64,000 nucleotides of DNA from Pimelobacter simplex (GCF_024662235.1 NZ_CP096276.1:5270001-5334000); one strand, 5' to 3'; counted from the stretch's first letter, positions 34,249-42,988 are shown. Notes: generated by a model not told the origin, from the sequence alone. Numbers and translations are program-made.

Positions 34249-34712
34249 GCGAGCCGCGCTGGCTGGACGACGACGAGCTGGCGGCGTGGCTGCCGCTGGT
34301 GCGGCTCGTGCAGGCGCTGCCGCAGGCGCTCGACCGGCGGCTGCGGGAGGAGGCGGGCATCACGCACACCTACTACGCGATGCTCGCGAACCTCTCCAGC
34401 CAGCCCGACCGCACCCTCACCATGGGTGAGCTGGCCCGGTTGACGGCGACGAGTCCGTCGCGCCTGACCCACGCGATCTCCGTGCTGGAGGGGCGCGGCT
34501 GGGTGACCCGCCGGCAGTGCCCGGACGACCGGCGCAGCCAGTTCGCGGTGCTCACCGACGAGGGCTTCGCCCTCCTCCAGGAGATCGCGCCGGGGCACCT
34601 GGCCCAGGTGCGCGAGCTGGTCTTCGACCGGCTCACCCCCGAGCAGGTGCGCAGCCTCGGCGAGATCGCCGGTGCGCTGGTCGGCGGCATCGACGAGCTC
34701 GGCGAGGGCTGA
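34245..34712 (+). CDS. MarR-family regulator
   Basis: 155 residues from GTG 34245, coupled to ribA. Winged helix about 55-115: LTMGELARLTATSPSRLTHA (recognition helix), VLEGRGWVTRRQCPDDRRSQ (wing), then VLTDEGFALLQEIAPGH. It should bind the palindrome at 33537-33552 and repress the ribA-marR operon, released by an aromatic or oxidant ligand as is usual for the family. The single Cys in the wing region could be redox-active; this is inference. Confidence 0.9.
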   Translation: MSEPRWLDDDELAAWLPLVRLVQALPQALDRRLREEAGITHTYYAMLANLSSQPDRTLTMGELARLTATSPSRLTHAISVLEGRGWVTRRQCPDDRRSQFAVLTDEGFALLQEIAPGHLAQVRELVFDRLTPEQVRSLGEIAGALVGGIDELGEG

Positions 34713-34717
34713 GCGGG

Positions 34718-35413
34718 TCAGGCGAAGGTCCAGACCAGGATCTCGGTCGGTACGGCGGCCGTGACGTCGTGCGGACCCTCGTCGGTCATGCAGAACGCAT
34801 CGCCCGCCGCCAGCGGCTCGGCCAGCGACGAGCGCAGCAGCGCGCCGGTGGTGACGAAGGCGTGCATCCGCGCCGCGGCCGGCAGCGTGACGCTCTCGCC
34901 CGCCCCCAGCCGTACGACGTCCAGCGCCGCGCCGCGCACCCCGAGCGCCAGCGGCGCGCCGGTCCCCGCGACCCGGACCGGTCCGGAGCCGGGCGCCGCG
35001 TCGACCGCCGTCCGGGCGTAGTGCGGCGCGGAGTCGACCGCGGCGTCGTCCGGCGTCAGCCACACCTGCACGAAGCGTGCCGGGCCGTCCTCGCTCGCCA
35101 CCTCGGAGTGGCGCACCCCGGCACCCGCCGACAGCACGCCGCACTCGCCGGCGCCGAGGACGGTCTCGGTGCCGGTCGCGTCGCGGTGCACCAGCGCTCC
35201 GGAGACCACCCAGGTGACGATCTCCTGTGCCTCGTGGGGGTGCTCCTCGAAGCCGGCGCCGCGGCCCAGCACGTGGTCGTCGTGGCACACCATCGGCCCG
35301 AACGAGAGTCGTTCGGGGTCGAAGTGGGGGCCGAACGAGAACCCGTGGTGGCTGAGCCGACCGGGCGCGCGTTCGAGGAACCTGGCCGAACCTCTGCGGA
35401 TCTCCACACTCAC
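34718..35413 (-). CDS. Pirin-family protein
   Basis: 231 residues from GTG 35413, chosen because the family core begins at once (VEIRRGSARF); the frame is open to an ATG at 35449. Two cupin folds. Metal ligands of the N-terminal cupin are HDDHV, HPHEAQEIVTWV and the later Glu; GVRHSEVASE is the second conserved stretch. Pirins bind Fe and act as quercetinases or redox sensors. It converges on marR with a 5-bp gap, so it may share the oxidant- or aromatic-responsive role, but no direct link is visible. Confidence 0.9.
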   Translation of the reverse strand: MSVEIRRGSARFLERAPGRLSHHGFSFGPHFDPERLSFGPMVCHDDHVLGRGAGFEEHPHEAQEIVTWVVSGALVHRDATGTETVLGAGECGVLSAGAGVRHSEVASEDGPARFVQVWLTPDDAAVDSAPHYARTAVDAAPGSGPVRVAGTGAPLALGVRGAALDVVRLGAGESVTLPAAARMHAFVTTGALLRSSLAEPLAAGDAFCMTDEGPHDVTAAVPTEILVWTFA

Positions 35414-35463
35414 GTGGCAGATTGTGCCGGTGTCAGCGCACTGCGGCATGCGAGGGTGAGCCT

Positions 35464-36822
35464 GTGGGAGACAGGGTGGGAGATCTCGCTGGTCGGTTCC
35501 CGGCCGGATTCCGGTTCGGGACCAGCACGGCGGCGTACCAGATCGAGGGTGCGGTCGACGAGGACGGCCGAGGCCGATCCATCTGGGACACGTTCACCGC
35601 GGAGCCGGGGCGGATCGTCGACGGCTCGAGCGGTGCGGTCGCGTGCGACCACTACCACCGCTGGCCCGAGGACATCGAGCTGATGCGGCGCCTCGGCGCC
35701 TCCGGCTACCGCTTCTCGATCTCCTGGCCGCGGATCCAGCCGACCGGCAGCGGCGCGGTCAACCAGGCCGGCCTGGACTACTACGACCGGCTGGTCGACG
35801 GACTGCTCGCGGCCGGCGTCCAGCCGATGGCGACGCTCTACCACTGGGACCTGCCCCAGCCCCTCGAGGACGACGGCGGCTGGCTCAACCGGGCCACCAT
35901 CGACCGGTTCGCCGACTACGCCGCCATCGTCGGCGAGCGCCTCGCCGACCGCGTCGTCGACTGGGTGCCGGTCAACGAGCCGAGCGTCGTCACCCTCATG
36001 GGGTACGCCGTCCCGTTCCACGCGCCCGGCCGCTCGCTGATGTTCGACGCGCTGCCCGTCGGTCACCACCTGCTCGTCGCCCACGGCCGCGCCGCGATCG
36101 CGCTGCGCGCGGCCGGTGCGACCAGCATCGGGTGCGCCAACAACCACGCCCCCATCTGGCCCGCCAGCGACGACCCGGCCGATGTCGGCGCCGCCAAGCT
36201 CTTCGACGCGCTCTGGAACGGGCACTACCTCGAGGGCATGCTGCTCGGCCGCTACTCCGACGACCTGATGATGCTGCTCGAGCCGCACGTGCGCGACGGC
36301 GACTTCGCCACCATGCGCCAGCCGCTGGACTTCTACGGCGTCAACTACTACAACCCGATGCGGATCGCCGCGGCCGACGAGAACGCCGAGCTGCCCTTCG
36401 AGTTCCGCGAGGTGCTGGGCTACCCGGTCACCGACTTCGGCTGGCCCGTCGTACCGGACGCGCTGCGCGAGTGGCTGATCATGTTCCGCGCGCGCTTCCG
36501 CGCCGCCGTACCGCCGATCGTGATCACGGAGTCCGGCTGCTCCTACGGCGTCGGCCCGGACGAGCACGGTGTCGTCGACGACCACCAGCGCGTCGACTAC
36601 CACGCGCTCCACCTCACCGCCGTCGCCGAGGCCATCGAGCGCGGGGTCGACATCCGCGGGTACTACGCGTGGTCGCTCATCGACAACTTCGAGTGGTCCG
36701 AGGGCTACACGCAGCGTTTCGGGCTCGTGCACGTCGACTACGAGACCCAGAAGCGCACGCCCAAGCGCTCCTTCAGCTGGTACGCCGACCTGGTCGCGGA
36801 GCACGCCCGGCTCACGAGCTGA
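35464..36822 (+). CDS. Glycoside hydrolase family 1 beta-glucosidase
   Basis: 452 residues from GTG 35464; GTG 35476 with GGGAG upstream is an alternative. Starts FPAGFRFGTSTAAYQIEGA, the GH1 N-terminal signature. Acid/base Glu172 in VPVNEPSVV and nucleophile Glu356 in VITESGCSYG, with NNHAPIWPA and the C-terminal WSLIDNFEWSEGY aglycone region. It lacks a signal peptide, so it splits imported beta-glucosides such as cellobiose in the cytoplasm. No sugar transporter or LacI regulator is adjacent. Confidence 0.93.
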   Translation: MGDRVGDLAGRFPAGFRFGTSTAAYQIEGAVDEDGRGRSIWDTFTAEPGRIVDGSSGAVACDHYHRWPEDIELMRRLGASGYRFSISWPRIQPTGSGAVNQAGLDYYDRLVDGLLAAGVQPMATLYHWDLPQPLEDDGGWLNRATIDRFADYAAIVGERLADRVVDWVPVNEPSVVTLMGYAVPFHAPGRSLMFDALPVGHHLLVAHGRAAIALRAAGATSIGCANNHAPIWPASDDPADVGAAKLFDALWNGHYLEGMLLGRYSDDLMMLLEPHVRDGDFATMRQPLDFYGVNYYNPMRIAAADENAELPFEFREVLGYPVTDFGWPVVPDALREWLIMFRARFRAAVPPIVITESGCSYGVGPDEHGVVDDHQRVDYHALHLTAVAEAIERGVDIRGYYAWSLIDNFEWSEGYTQRFGLVHVDYETQKRTPKRSFSWYADLVAEHARLTS

Positions 36823-36825
36823 TCC

Positions 36826-38115
36826 TCAGCGCTCGCGGATGAGGTCGCGGGCGTAGGAGAACTCGTAGACGCGCGCATCCGATCTCCGCGGCGCGAGCTC
36901 GGCGAGCTTGGTGACCTCGCCGGTCGTGGAGCTCCAGAGATAGCGGGTTCCGGGATAGGTCTCCGATCCCTGCACCTGCGGCGGTTCGAGCAGCCACAGG
37001 TCGCGGTCGAAGTGACCGCGGATCATCGCGTCGGTCCGCATGCGCGCCTTGACCGCCCCGTTGGTGATGTCCACGACTGCCAGCTCCTGGAGATACTCGC
37101 GTTTCGTCCATGCGTGCACACTGCGCAAACCGAGGTCGCCATCAGGGTCCTCGACGCCGTCGAGGAAGCCGTAGACGAACGCACCTGGTCCGCCTTGCCG
37201 GTCACGGAACGGCTTCCCGAGCAGTGAGGCGCCGACGACCCGCTCAGCGCGCAGCCGGCCGGAGTCGTCGAAGAACCGGAAGGTCAGGGGAGGGTCGGCC
37301 TGGTAGGGCAGACGTCCGGGTTGGTTGTGCGACTCGGCGTACCCGGACGCATGGGGGATCGCGCGTTCGGGCGCGGGAGCGGCTCGGTCGAACTCGGGGG
37401 CTTCGATCCAGACCCCCGGGCCGGTGCCCGTGTCCTCGACGTGTACGCGCGAGGAGTCGGACGTCCAGCTGTAGATCACGCCGGCACCGGTCGCGTCCGG
37501 GCCGACACGTGGGACCCGGGCCCGGTGGACCCGGCCGGTGCGCAAGTCGAGGACCACGCTCCCGTTCATCGACGTGGTCCCCCACCAGCGCCCGTCCGGC
37601 GACAGACTGCCGGCGCCGTAGTTGTCGGTGCCGTACCAGGCCGAGTCCGCGAGGCCGAGGTCCGTCATCGGGAGTACTCGCCAGCGCAGGTCGTCACCCA
37701 GGAAATAGATGGTCTCCCGGTCCCAGGCCGTGGGATAGGGCGAACCCGCGAAACCCGCGAGATGGCTCGGTTCGGCGTAGTAGGTCATCACCGCGCGCCC
37801 CGGGAGGTCGTCGAGGAGCCGCGGGACCTTGTCCGCCGGAGGCGGTGGGCGCCGGGGCAGGCGGTACCCGCGGGCCCAGGGAGCACGCTCGAGGTCCGCG
37901 GCGCGGACGACCTGCGGTCGCACCGCGTCCCGGCCTACCAGCCCGGTCCAGTCCTGGCGGTTCACTGCGTCTCCCGACGAGGACGTACCCGACGTCTGCT
38001 CGGGAGCGTTCGCGGCGCCCGTGCATCCATGGAGCAGACTGACGACCGCGAGGGCGCCGGCGCCGATGGCCGCTCGGCGATGATTCGGCCTGGTGCGGCT
38101 TCGCAGGATGCGCAT
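36826..38115 (-). CDS. Lipoprotein with propeller-like repeats, end of Mau-like operon
   Basis: 429 residues. Signal peptide with lipobox LLHGC (Cys31). The mature part has repeated strand motifs (SLSPDGRWWGTTS, VVLDLRTGRVHRARVP, YLWSSTTGEVTKL) that suggest a beta-propeller. Methylamine dehydrogenase heavy chains are also propellers, but I see no sequence match and make no such claim. The ATG shares 1 nt with the stop of the Tat-signal six-Cys gene (TGATG), so the two are translationally coupled and probably functional partners outside the membrane. Confidence 0.75.
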   Translation of the reverse strand: MRILRSRTRPNHRRAAIGAGALAVVSLLHGCTGAANAPEQTSGTSSSGDAVNRQDWTGLVGRDAVRPQVVRAADLERAPWARGYRLPRRPPPPADKVPRLLDDLPGRAVMTYYAEPSHLAGFAGSPYPTAWDRETIYFLGDDLRWRVLPMTDLGLADSAWYGTDNYGAGSLSPDGRWWGTTSMNGSVVLDLRTGRVHRARVPRVGPDATGAGVIYSWTSDSSRVHVEDTGTGPGVWIEAPEFDRAAPAPERAIPHASGYAESHNQPGRLPYQADPPLTFRFFDDSGRLRAERVVGASLLGKPFRDRQGGPGAFVYGFLDGVEDPDGDLGLRSVHAWTKREYLQELAVVDITNGAVKARMRTDAMIRGHFDRDLWLLEPPQVQGSETYPGTRYLWSSTTGEVTKLAELAPRRSDARVYEFSYARDLIRER

Positions 38116-38783
38116 CAGTACTCGTCGGCGGTGAGAGTGACACCGTCAGGGTCGTACTGAGGGAGCCGGCGCTCGCACACCGTGTTGAACCAATTCTTGT
38201 GCCGCCCCCCAGGCGCGATGATCTCGACCTTGCCGTCGGAGCACAGGCGGCTCCTCTTGTTCGGCAGAGGACGACCAAGGTCGACTCGCCAGACCCAGGC
38301 GTTCTTCCCTGCGCACGAGTAGGGACGTCGGTCGTACTTGCGCCGGTTGGCGTCGGGGTTCGCGGGCACGACGTAGTCGCGGCGGTGGTAGCCATCGCTG
38401 GCGCAGAACTTGCTGCCGATGTCTCCCGGATTGATCACGCCGTCGTCTCCCACGTTGCCGGGGTGCTGGCTCGCGTGGGGGTTGCACTCGGCCCACAGCG
38501 CATACGTTGCGTCGGTACCGCCGTACCTGGCCCGCGCGGCATCGAGGTAAGCGCGGCAGTTGTTCCACGTCGGCGCCGCCGGTGCGGCGGCCACACCGGG
38601 GATCTTCGCAAGGAAGCCGTCGAAGGCGCCGAGCGCCACGACGGACGCGCTGGTGAGTCCGCCCAGGATGAAGCCGCGGCGGCCGAGCTGCGATCGGACG
38701 AGCGCCTTGCGCGCGCTGCTCCGACGGGTCCTGACATGGGGCGGATCCGTGGTCGGGATCTCGGGAAGGCTGAGTCGTGACAT
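38115..38783 (-). CDS. Tat-exported six-cysteine protein
   Basis: 222 residues from ATG 38783, 2 bp after the upstream gene. A long n-region leads to a Tat signal: LGRRGFILGGLTSASVVALG (Arg35-Arg36), cleavage likely near residue 66. The mature part of about 155 residues has exactly six Cys (76, 100, 127, 157, 181, 203), spaced 24 to 30 apart, and five Trp, including WVW. A disulfide-rich exported protein made in an operon with MauE- and MauD-like redox proteins is the layout of methylamine dehydrogenase light-chain maturation, but its Cys pattern does not match MauA. Function unknown. Confidence 0.75.
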   Translation of the reverse strand: MSRLSLPEIPTTDPPHVRTRRSSARKALVRSQLGRRGFILGGLTSASVVALGAFDGFLAKIPGVAAAPAAPTWNNCRAYLDAARARYGGTDATYALWAECNPHASQHPGNVGDDGVINPGDIGSKFCASDGYHRRDYVVPANPDANRRKYDRRPYSCAGKNAWVWRVDLGRPLPNKRSRLCSDGKVEIIAPGGRHKNWFNTVCERRLPQYDPDGVTLTADEY

Positions 38784-38785
38784 TC

Positions 38786-39487
38786 CTACACCTCGTATTC
38801 CAGGGTCGTGACGCGGCCGAAGAGGTCGACCATGCGATGGGGGTCGTCGAGGTCGGCCGGGGAGCCGACGGCGACGGCGGTGCTGCTGGCGAAAATCAGG
38901 TGATCCAGTGCGAGGTCGTCTGCGAGCTGCTTCCAGAGCTCGCCCACGCCGAGGAGGGCACCGGCGTGCTCGGGGACGAACCCGAGGCCGCTCTGCGCCC
39001 CGTGGACGTAGAGGTAGCCGACCTCGGCGATGGAGATGTCGAGGGAGTCGACGACGACCGTGTCGCGCTCGCTGTGCACGACGAGGCCGTCGGGTTCGTC
39101 GGTGAAGGAGAGTCCTTCGAACCAGGCGAGCCCGTACTTGTCGTCCCGGGCCCACGGGGCGGGGGCGTACGTCGAGATCTCGTGGTGCTGGCCGCGCCAC
39201 ATCGCGAGCCCCTGACGTCGCGGGTCGTCCGACGCGCAGAAGATGAACTCGCCGCCACCGGAAGCCAGTCGCGCGAACGGGCGCGCTCTCAGCTCCTCGG
39301 CCATGTAGTAGTCGTGGTTGCCGCGCGGCGAGACCGTGAAGTCCCGGGTGTGGACCTGGTCGGGTTCACGTCCGGTCAGCGGTGCGACCACCTTGACGTC
39401 GGAGTACCACGGCGACGCCGTGACCTCGCCCGCGACCTCTACCGTGAGCCGCTTGCCGAGCGCGTTGAGTGCTGAGAGAACTACCAA
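38786..39487 (-). CDS. Conserved-context protein of unknown function
   Basis: 233 residues from TTG 39487, chosen because it overlaps the upstream stop (TTGGTAG) and has AGGA 8 nt before it; no ATG or GTG gives a sensible N-terminus. Soluble, alternating beta-rich sequence with one Cys (FIFCASDD), HDYYMAEEL, ALAMWRGQHHEI-like and DEPDGLVVHSERD stretches. No signal peptide or helix of the membrane type. Nothing recognisable. Its place between the membrane protein and the six-Cys protein suggests a cytoplasmic role in making or handling that protein. Confidence 0.6.
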   Translation of the reverse strand: MVVLSALNALGKRLTVEVAGEVTASPWYSDVKVVAPLTGREPDQVHTRDFTVSPRGNHDYYMAEELRARPFARLASGGGEFIFCASDDPRRQGLAMWRGQHHEISTYAPAPWARDDKYGLAWFEGLSFTDEPDGLVVHSERDTVVVDSLDISIAEVGYLYVHGAQSGLGFVPEHAGALLGVGELWKQLADDLALDHLIFASSTAVAVGSPADLDDPHRMVDLFGRVTTLEYEV

Positions 39488-40221
39488 GGTCCCGTTCCTG
39501 TCATGAGGGTGATCCATGCCGCAGCGGAGGTGGCGGCGATGGCCGTGCGAATCGTGCGTTCCCGGTCGGCGAACTCGTTCGACCACCGCGTCTCGTGCTC
39601 GGTGAGGCTCCAGGCGAGCGGGACGATCGAGCGACCGAGGCCGAACGCCGCGCCGGCCAGGAGGCCGGCCTGCCAGGACATGAGCAGGAGCAGGGTCGCG
39701 CCGAGCATGTGGGGCGTCATCGAGGTCATGAAGGTCCGCGCTCCCGTGCCCATCTCCAAGCCGAACTGCAGGGCGCCGAGACGGGGTCCTGACCGCACGA
39801 CGTTCTCCGGGACCTGCCGCGCGTTCTGCGGCAGGGGGAGCCGGGGCAGCACGGTGTCGTGCAGGAGGCCGTAGAGAACGACCGCGACGACGATCCCTGC
39901 CGCCCAGGTCGGCGGGAGCCAGGGCCGTACGAGGAGCGAGCCCAGCGTCACGAGGAGAACGCCCGTGGCGCTCCCTCCGATGACGAGCCCGACGACGAAG
40001 TACGTGCGTGAATGGGTGCGCCAGACCGACGCAATCAGCAGGGCTGAGTTGTGGCTTCAAACCGAACCGGAGATGCTGAATCCCGCCGCCATCGCGAGCA
40101 GGACCCACATCGCCTGGTGGGGCGCGCCCTCAGGCTCGAGGATCAGACCCGCCGTGAGTGCCGCGGTCGCAACGGTGAGGGCGAGAGCCAGGGGGAGCGG
40201 CCTCGTTGCCTGCGTGAGCAT
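39481..40221 (-). pseudogene. Polytopic membrane protein with in-frame TGA
   Basis: From ATG 40221 (GGAG 10 nt upstream) the frame runs to TAG at 39481: 246 codons, but codon 55 is TGA (40059-40057). Both sides are strongly hydrophobic and in the same frame: before the stop, two helices (LALALTVATAALTAGL, MWVLLAMAAGFSI); after it, about four more. GTG 39951 could restart a 156-residue protein. A TGG or CGA ancestor would need one substitution. So this is a fresh nonsense mutation, a sequencing error, or read-through. Function unknown; it sits between the MauD-like gene and the unknown protein. Confidence 0.65.
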
Positions 40222-40243
40222 GATGTCCGGCTCCGTCGGCTGC

Positions 40244-40753
40244 TCAGCGGCGGCCGGGAGTCGGGGCGGTGGCGGCGACCTCGTCGATGAGCGCGCCGAG
40301 CGCGGCCGCGGACCCAGCGGGCTCGATGCTGAGCACGCCGTCCGACGTCGCGTGGACCAGCGCCGGCAGCCAGCCGGGAAAGAGGTGGGCGTACAGATCG
40401 CGATCGATCACCACGTTCGCCGGACCGTCAGGGCTGAGCCAGTCGTGCGACACCAGGAGGTCCGCCTCGATCTGGCCATCGAGCTGGTCGCACAGGCGAA
40501 GGAACTGAGGAATCGCCTCGTGGCACACCGCGCAGTTCTCGTCGACGAGCAGCAGTACCCGCGAGGGCGCGACCGCAGGGTCGGACGGGAGGGCACGCGA
40601 CCGCACGGTGTGGTCGACGTCGTCCGCCCTCGAACCGGGGGGCCCGCCGATCGCGCGGGCGCGGCGCAGCTCGATGACCACCCCGCCGAGGACCAGCGTC
40701 AAGCAGACGATGGCGATCCAGGCCAGCACGAGGGCTGCGGAGGTGGCGGTCAA
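40244..40753 (-). CDS. Membrane-anchored thioredoxin-fold protein, MauD-like
   Basis: 169 residues from TTG 40753, with GAAGGAG 7 nt upstream; no other start has a ribosome site. One N-terminal membrane helix (about 8-30), then a thioredoxin-like domain with VLLLVDENCAVCHEA: redox pair Cys74 and Cys77 with AV between. FPGWLPALV further on is in the position of the cis-Pro loop. The topology puts the domain outside. MauD, which handles disulfides of the methylamine dehydrogenase light chain, has the same layout, and a MauE-like gene is just upstream. It probably oxidises or isomerises Cys in the exported six-Cys protein. Confidence 0.78.
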   Translation of the reverse strand: MTATSAALVLAWIAIVCLTLVLGGVVIELRRARAIGGPPGSRADDVDHTVRSRALPSDPAVAPSRVLLLVDENCAVCHEAIPQFLRLCDQLDGQIEADLLVSHDWLSPDGPANVVIDRDLYAHLFPGWLPALVHATSDGVLSIEPAGSAAALGALIDEVAATAPTPGRR

Positions 40754-40775
40754 GGTCGGGCTCCTTCGGTCGGCA

Positions 40776-41304
40776 TCAGGGCTGGGCCTGTCGGTGCACG
40801 TGGGTGGCGGTGGGCAGCACCGCAAGTGCGGTCGCGAAGGCCGCGCCGAGGATCGCCCCCAGCAACAGCTCCTGCGTGTCCAGTACCCTCACCGACTCAC
40901 CCGAGTAGAGGGCGGCGCCACCTGCGAGGACGAGGGCCCGGATGACGGAGATCCAGGTCAGCGGCTGCGCCTTGCCCCAGCAGTTGCAGGTCGCGTCGGG
41001 GTTTCGCAGCACGGCGGCGGCGAGGTAGCAGGCCATGGCCAGGAAGGTCGCCGTGGCGGCCAGTCCGACGGCCGGGTGTGAACCTCGGTTCACCGGTCGC
41101 TACGGCCGCGATCGCCGCCAGGGCGACCAGGACCTGCAGTGGAGGCGTCGTGCGAGCTGCGATGCGGGCAACGCGGTAGGGGAGGACGTCGTGGTGCAGC
41201 AACGAGGCGAGCAGCGCCCGCCCGTCGCGCAGGTGGACGAGGCCGCCGACGAGCAGCAGGGCAGCGCCGGCCGAGAGCGCCGCGATGGCCAGAACCTCCG
41301 CCAT
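40776..41304 (-). pseudogene. MauE/DoxX-like redox membrane protein, frameshifted
   Basis: ATG 41304 (GAGGAG 8 nt upstream) opens a frame with two membrane helices (VLAIAALSAGAALLLVGGL, LQVLVALAAIAAVATG). Near 41085 the family sequence switches to another frame that begins at GTG 41093 and continues to 40776: AVGLAATATFLAMACYLAAA then the MauE-type CNCWG motif and two more helices. The shift is +1 and falls on the palindrome GTGAACCTCGGTTCAC (41078-41093). Either a frameshift mutation, a sequencing error, or two overlapping small proteins. An intact MauE would pass electrons for disulfide formation in exported proteins. Confidence 0.7.
41078..41093. repeat. 16-bp palindrome at the MauE-like frameshift
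   Basis: GTGAACCTCGGTTCAC, perfect 7-bp arms. It contains the GTG that opens the second frame. It may be a hairpin that caused slippage. Confidence 0.45.
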
Positions 41305-41467
41305 TCTCGCCACTCCTCACCTCGTCGGCCCGCTGTCGCCACACCGTCCGCAATGGCGTACGAGGTCGTCAAGGAGCGATGGGCGACCCTGCGCAGATCG
41401 GCGATCTGGACCACGAACGGGCCCTACGATCAGCGGAATCCACGGATGCATCGGCGCGAGGGCCCCG

Positions 41468-42988
41468 CTAAGAGCTGAGCGTGGCCGTCCCCACCCCGCG
41501 GTGCAGCTCGCGCGCCCGGGTGGACGCGGTGATGCTGCGCTCGCGGTGCTCGTCGAGGGTGACCCGCTCCTGGGAGATCCGGCGCTCGGTCGCGGCGAGC
41601 GTCGAGGTCCGGGTCTCGGTCAGGGCGCGGCGCCGGAGCAGTGCGGTGCCGACCAGCGCGCCGCCGCCGACGAGCGCGGCCCCGGCGAGCACGAACCAGC
41701 CGGCGGCCACGAAGCCCAGCCCGGCGAGCACCACGGCGAGGGCGAGGAGTGCGCCGCCGCCGGGGAGCAGTCGCCGGTCGACGGGATGGCGCCGCTCGAT
41801 CGCGGCACCGACCCGGCCCGGCCAGTCGCCGGACACGCCGTCGCGGGTGACTGTGAGCACCTCGCCGGCGACCTCGACGGTCCGCGTCTCCGGAGGCGGT
41901 ACGGCGGCCTGCGCGGCCAGCTCGTCGCCGATCCTCCCGAGCGTGGGGGCGAGCGCCTGCCGGGCCAGGTCGTGCCGGGGGCTGCCGGGCGGCTGGGCCA
42001 GGTCGTCGAGCAGCAGCCGGACCACGTCGCCGGCGGTGCCGGACCAGGCCGGCGCCAGCGAGGCGGCGCGGTCGTCGATGAAGCCGAGGTCGGCGCGCAC
42101 CGTCGCCATCCGGTCGAGGATCTCGGCCTCGCCGGGGGAGCCCTCGTCGACCAGCGATCGCACGCAGTCGGCCAGCGGGTCTTCGGGCGGGCTCTCGGCG
42201 GGGACATCGGTCGGGTCCGTGGTGAGGGCCGCGGCCGGCGCCACGCCGCCGCCGGCCAGCACCTGCTGGAGTGCCGCAAGCTGGGCGGTCGCCCGCTCGA
42301 CGGCGAGGTGGCGGGGGTCGGGCGGGGCGATCTCCTCGAGCCAGGCGGCGACCTCGTCGAGCCCGGCGCTGCCGGTCGCCGCGACCTGCGCGCGGAGCGC
42401 GGTGGCGAGCGCGTCGCCGTCGGGCGCCAGGCGTCCCTCGGCGACGGCGAGCCACACCTGGCGCTGGGCGTAGGTCACCTCGGGCCGGTCCGGCAGCACC
42501 CGGGCGAGGTCGGTCCCGGCGGTCCAGCGGGGGTCGCGGGTGAGCGCACCGAGGAGGGTGAGGAGCAGCGTGGTCCGGCGCGGGTCGCGGTGCGCGGCCT
42601 CGGCGAGGAGCTCGGGTCCGCCGGTCTCGCCCTGGGCGATCCGGACGATGCCCCGTGCGGCCGGGGCCAGCCAGTAGCCGGGCACGTCCTCGGGCTCCGC
42701 CGCACCGCGCAGCGCGGCGGCACCGGTGGCGACGACGGTCGAGACCACCTCGCGGGCGTAGCGCCGGCACGCGGCGGCGTCGGCGTACTGGCCGAGCTCG
42801 GCGCGGATGTCCTCGTGCTCGACGAGCGCGACGAAGGCCCGGGTGAGCCGGTCGATCTGGCCCTGCAGGTTGCCCTGCTGGGTACGCATCTGGTCGGCGA
42901 GGCGGCTGCGCGCGCTGCGCTCGGCGTCGAGCTGCGCCTCGGCCTCCTCGAGGCGTCGGTTCTGCTTCCAGTCCGTCCAGTCGCTCAC
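41468..42988 (-). CDS. Coiled-coil protein with C-terminal membrane hairpin, unknown function
   Basis: 506 residues from GTG 42988. The N-terminal 70 residues are a charged coiled coil (NRRLEEAEAQLDAERSARS, then RLADQMRTQQGNLQGQIDRL). A helical Ala/Leu-rich middle part reads like TPR-type helices. Two membrane segments at about 415-455 (LLALAVVLAGLGFVAAGWFV and VGGGALVGTALL) are followed by a basic tail. No enzyme motif. It is divergent from the quinone oxidoreductase with 58 bp between. Not related to the redox cassette, which starts on its far side. Confidence 0.7.
   Translation of the reverse strand: MSDWTDWKQNRRLEEAEAQLDAERSARSRLADQMRTQQGNLQGQIDRLTRAFVALVEHEDIRAELGQYADAAACRRYAREVVSTVVATGAAALRGAAEPEDVPGYWLAPAARGIVRIAQGETGGPELLAEAAHRDPRRTTLLLTLLGALTRDPRWTAGTDLARVLPDRPEVTYAQRQVWLAVAEGRLAPDGDALATALRAQVAATGSAGLDEVAAWLEEIAPPDPRHLAVERATAQLAALQQVLAGGGVAPAAALTTDPTDVPAESPPEDPLADCVRSLVDEGSPGEAEILDRMATVRADLGFIDDRAASLAPAWSGTAGDVVRLLLDDLAQPPGSPRHDLARQALAPTLGRIGDELAAQAAVPPPETRTVEVAGEVLTVTRDGVSGDWPGRVGAAIERRHPVDRRLLPGGGALLALAVVLAGLGFVAAGWFVLAGAALVGGGALVGTALLRRRALTETRTSTLAATERRISQERVTLDEHRERSITASTRARELHRGVGTATLSS

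Noticed and set aside
38115..38783. Six-Cys Tat protein as methylamine dehydrogenase light chain (MauA)
   Set aside because: MauA has about twelve Cys in close groups and two fixed Trp for TTQ. This protein has six widely spaced Cys and no such groups. Only the maturation context is similar.
40057..40059. TGA as selenocysteine
   Set aside because: The residue falls inside a membrane segment, no redox motif is near, and no SECIS-like hairpin was seen just downstream.
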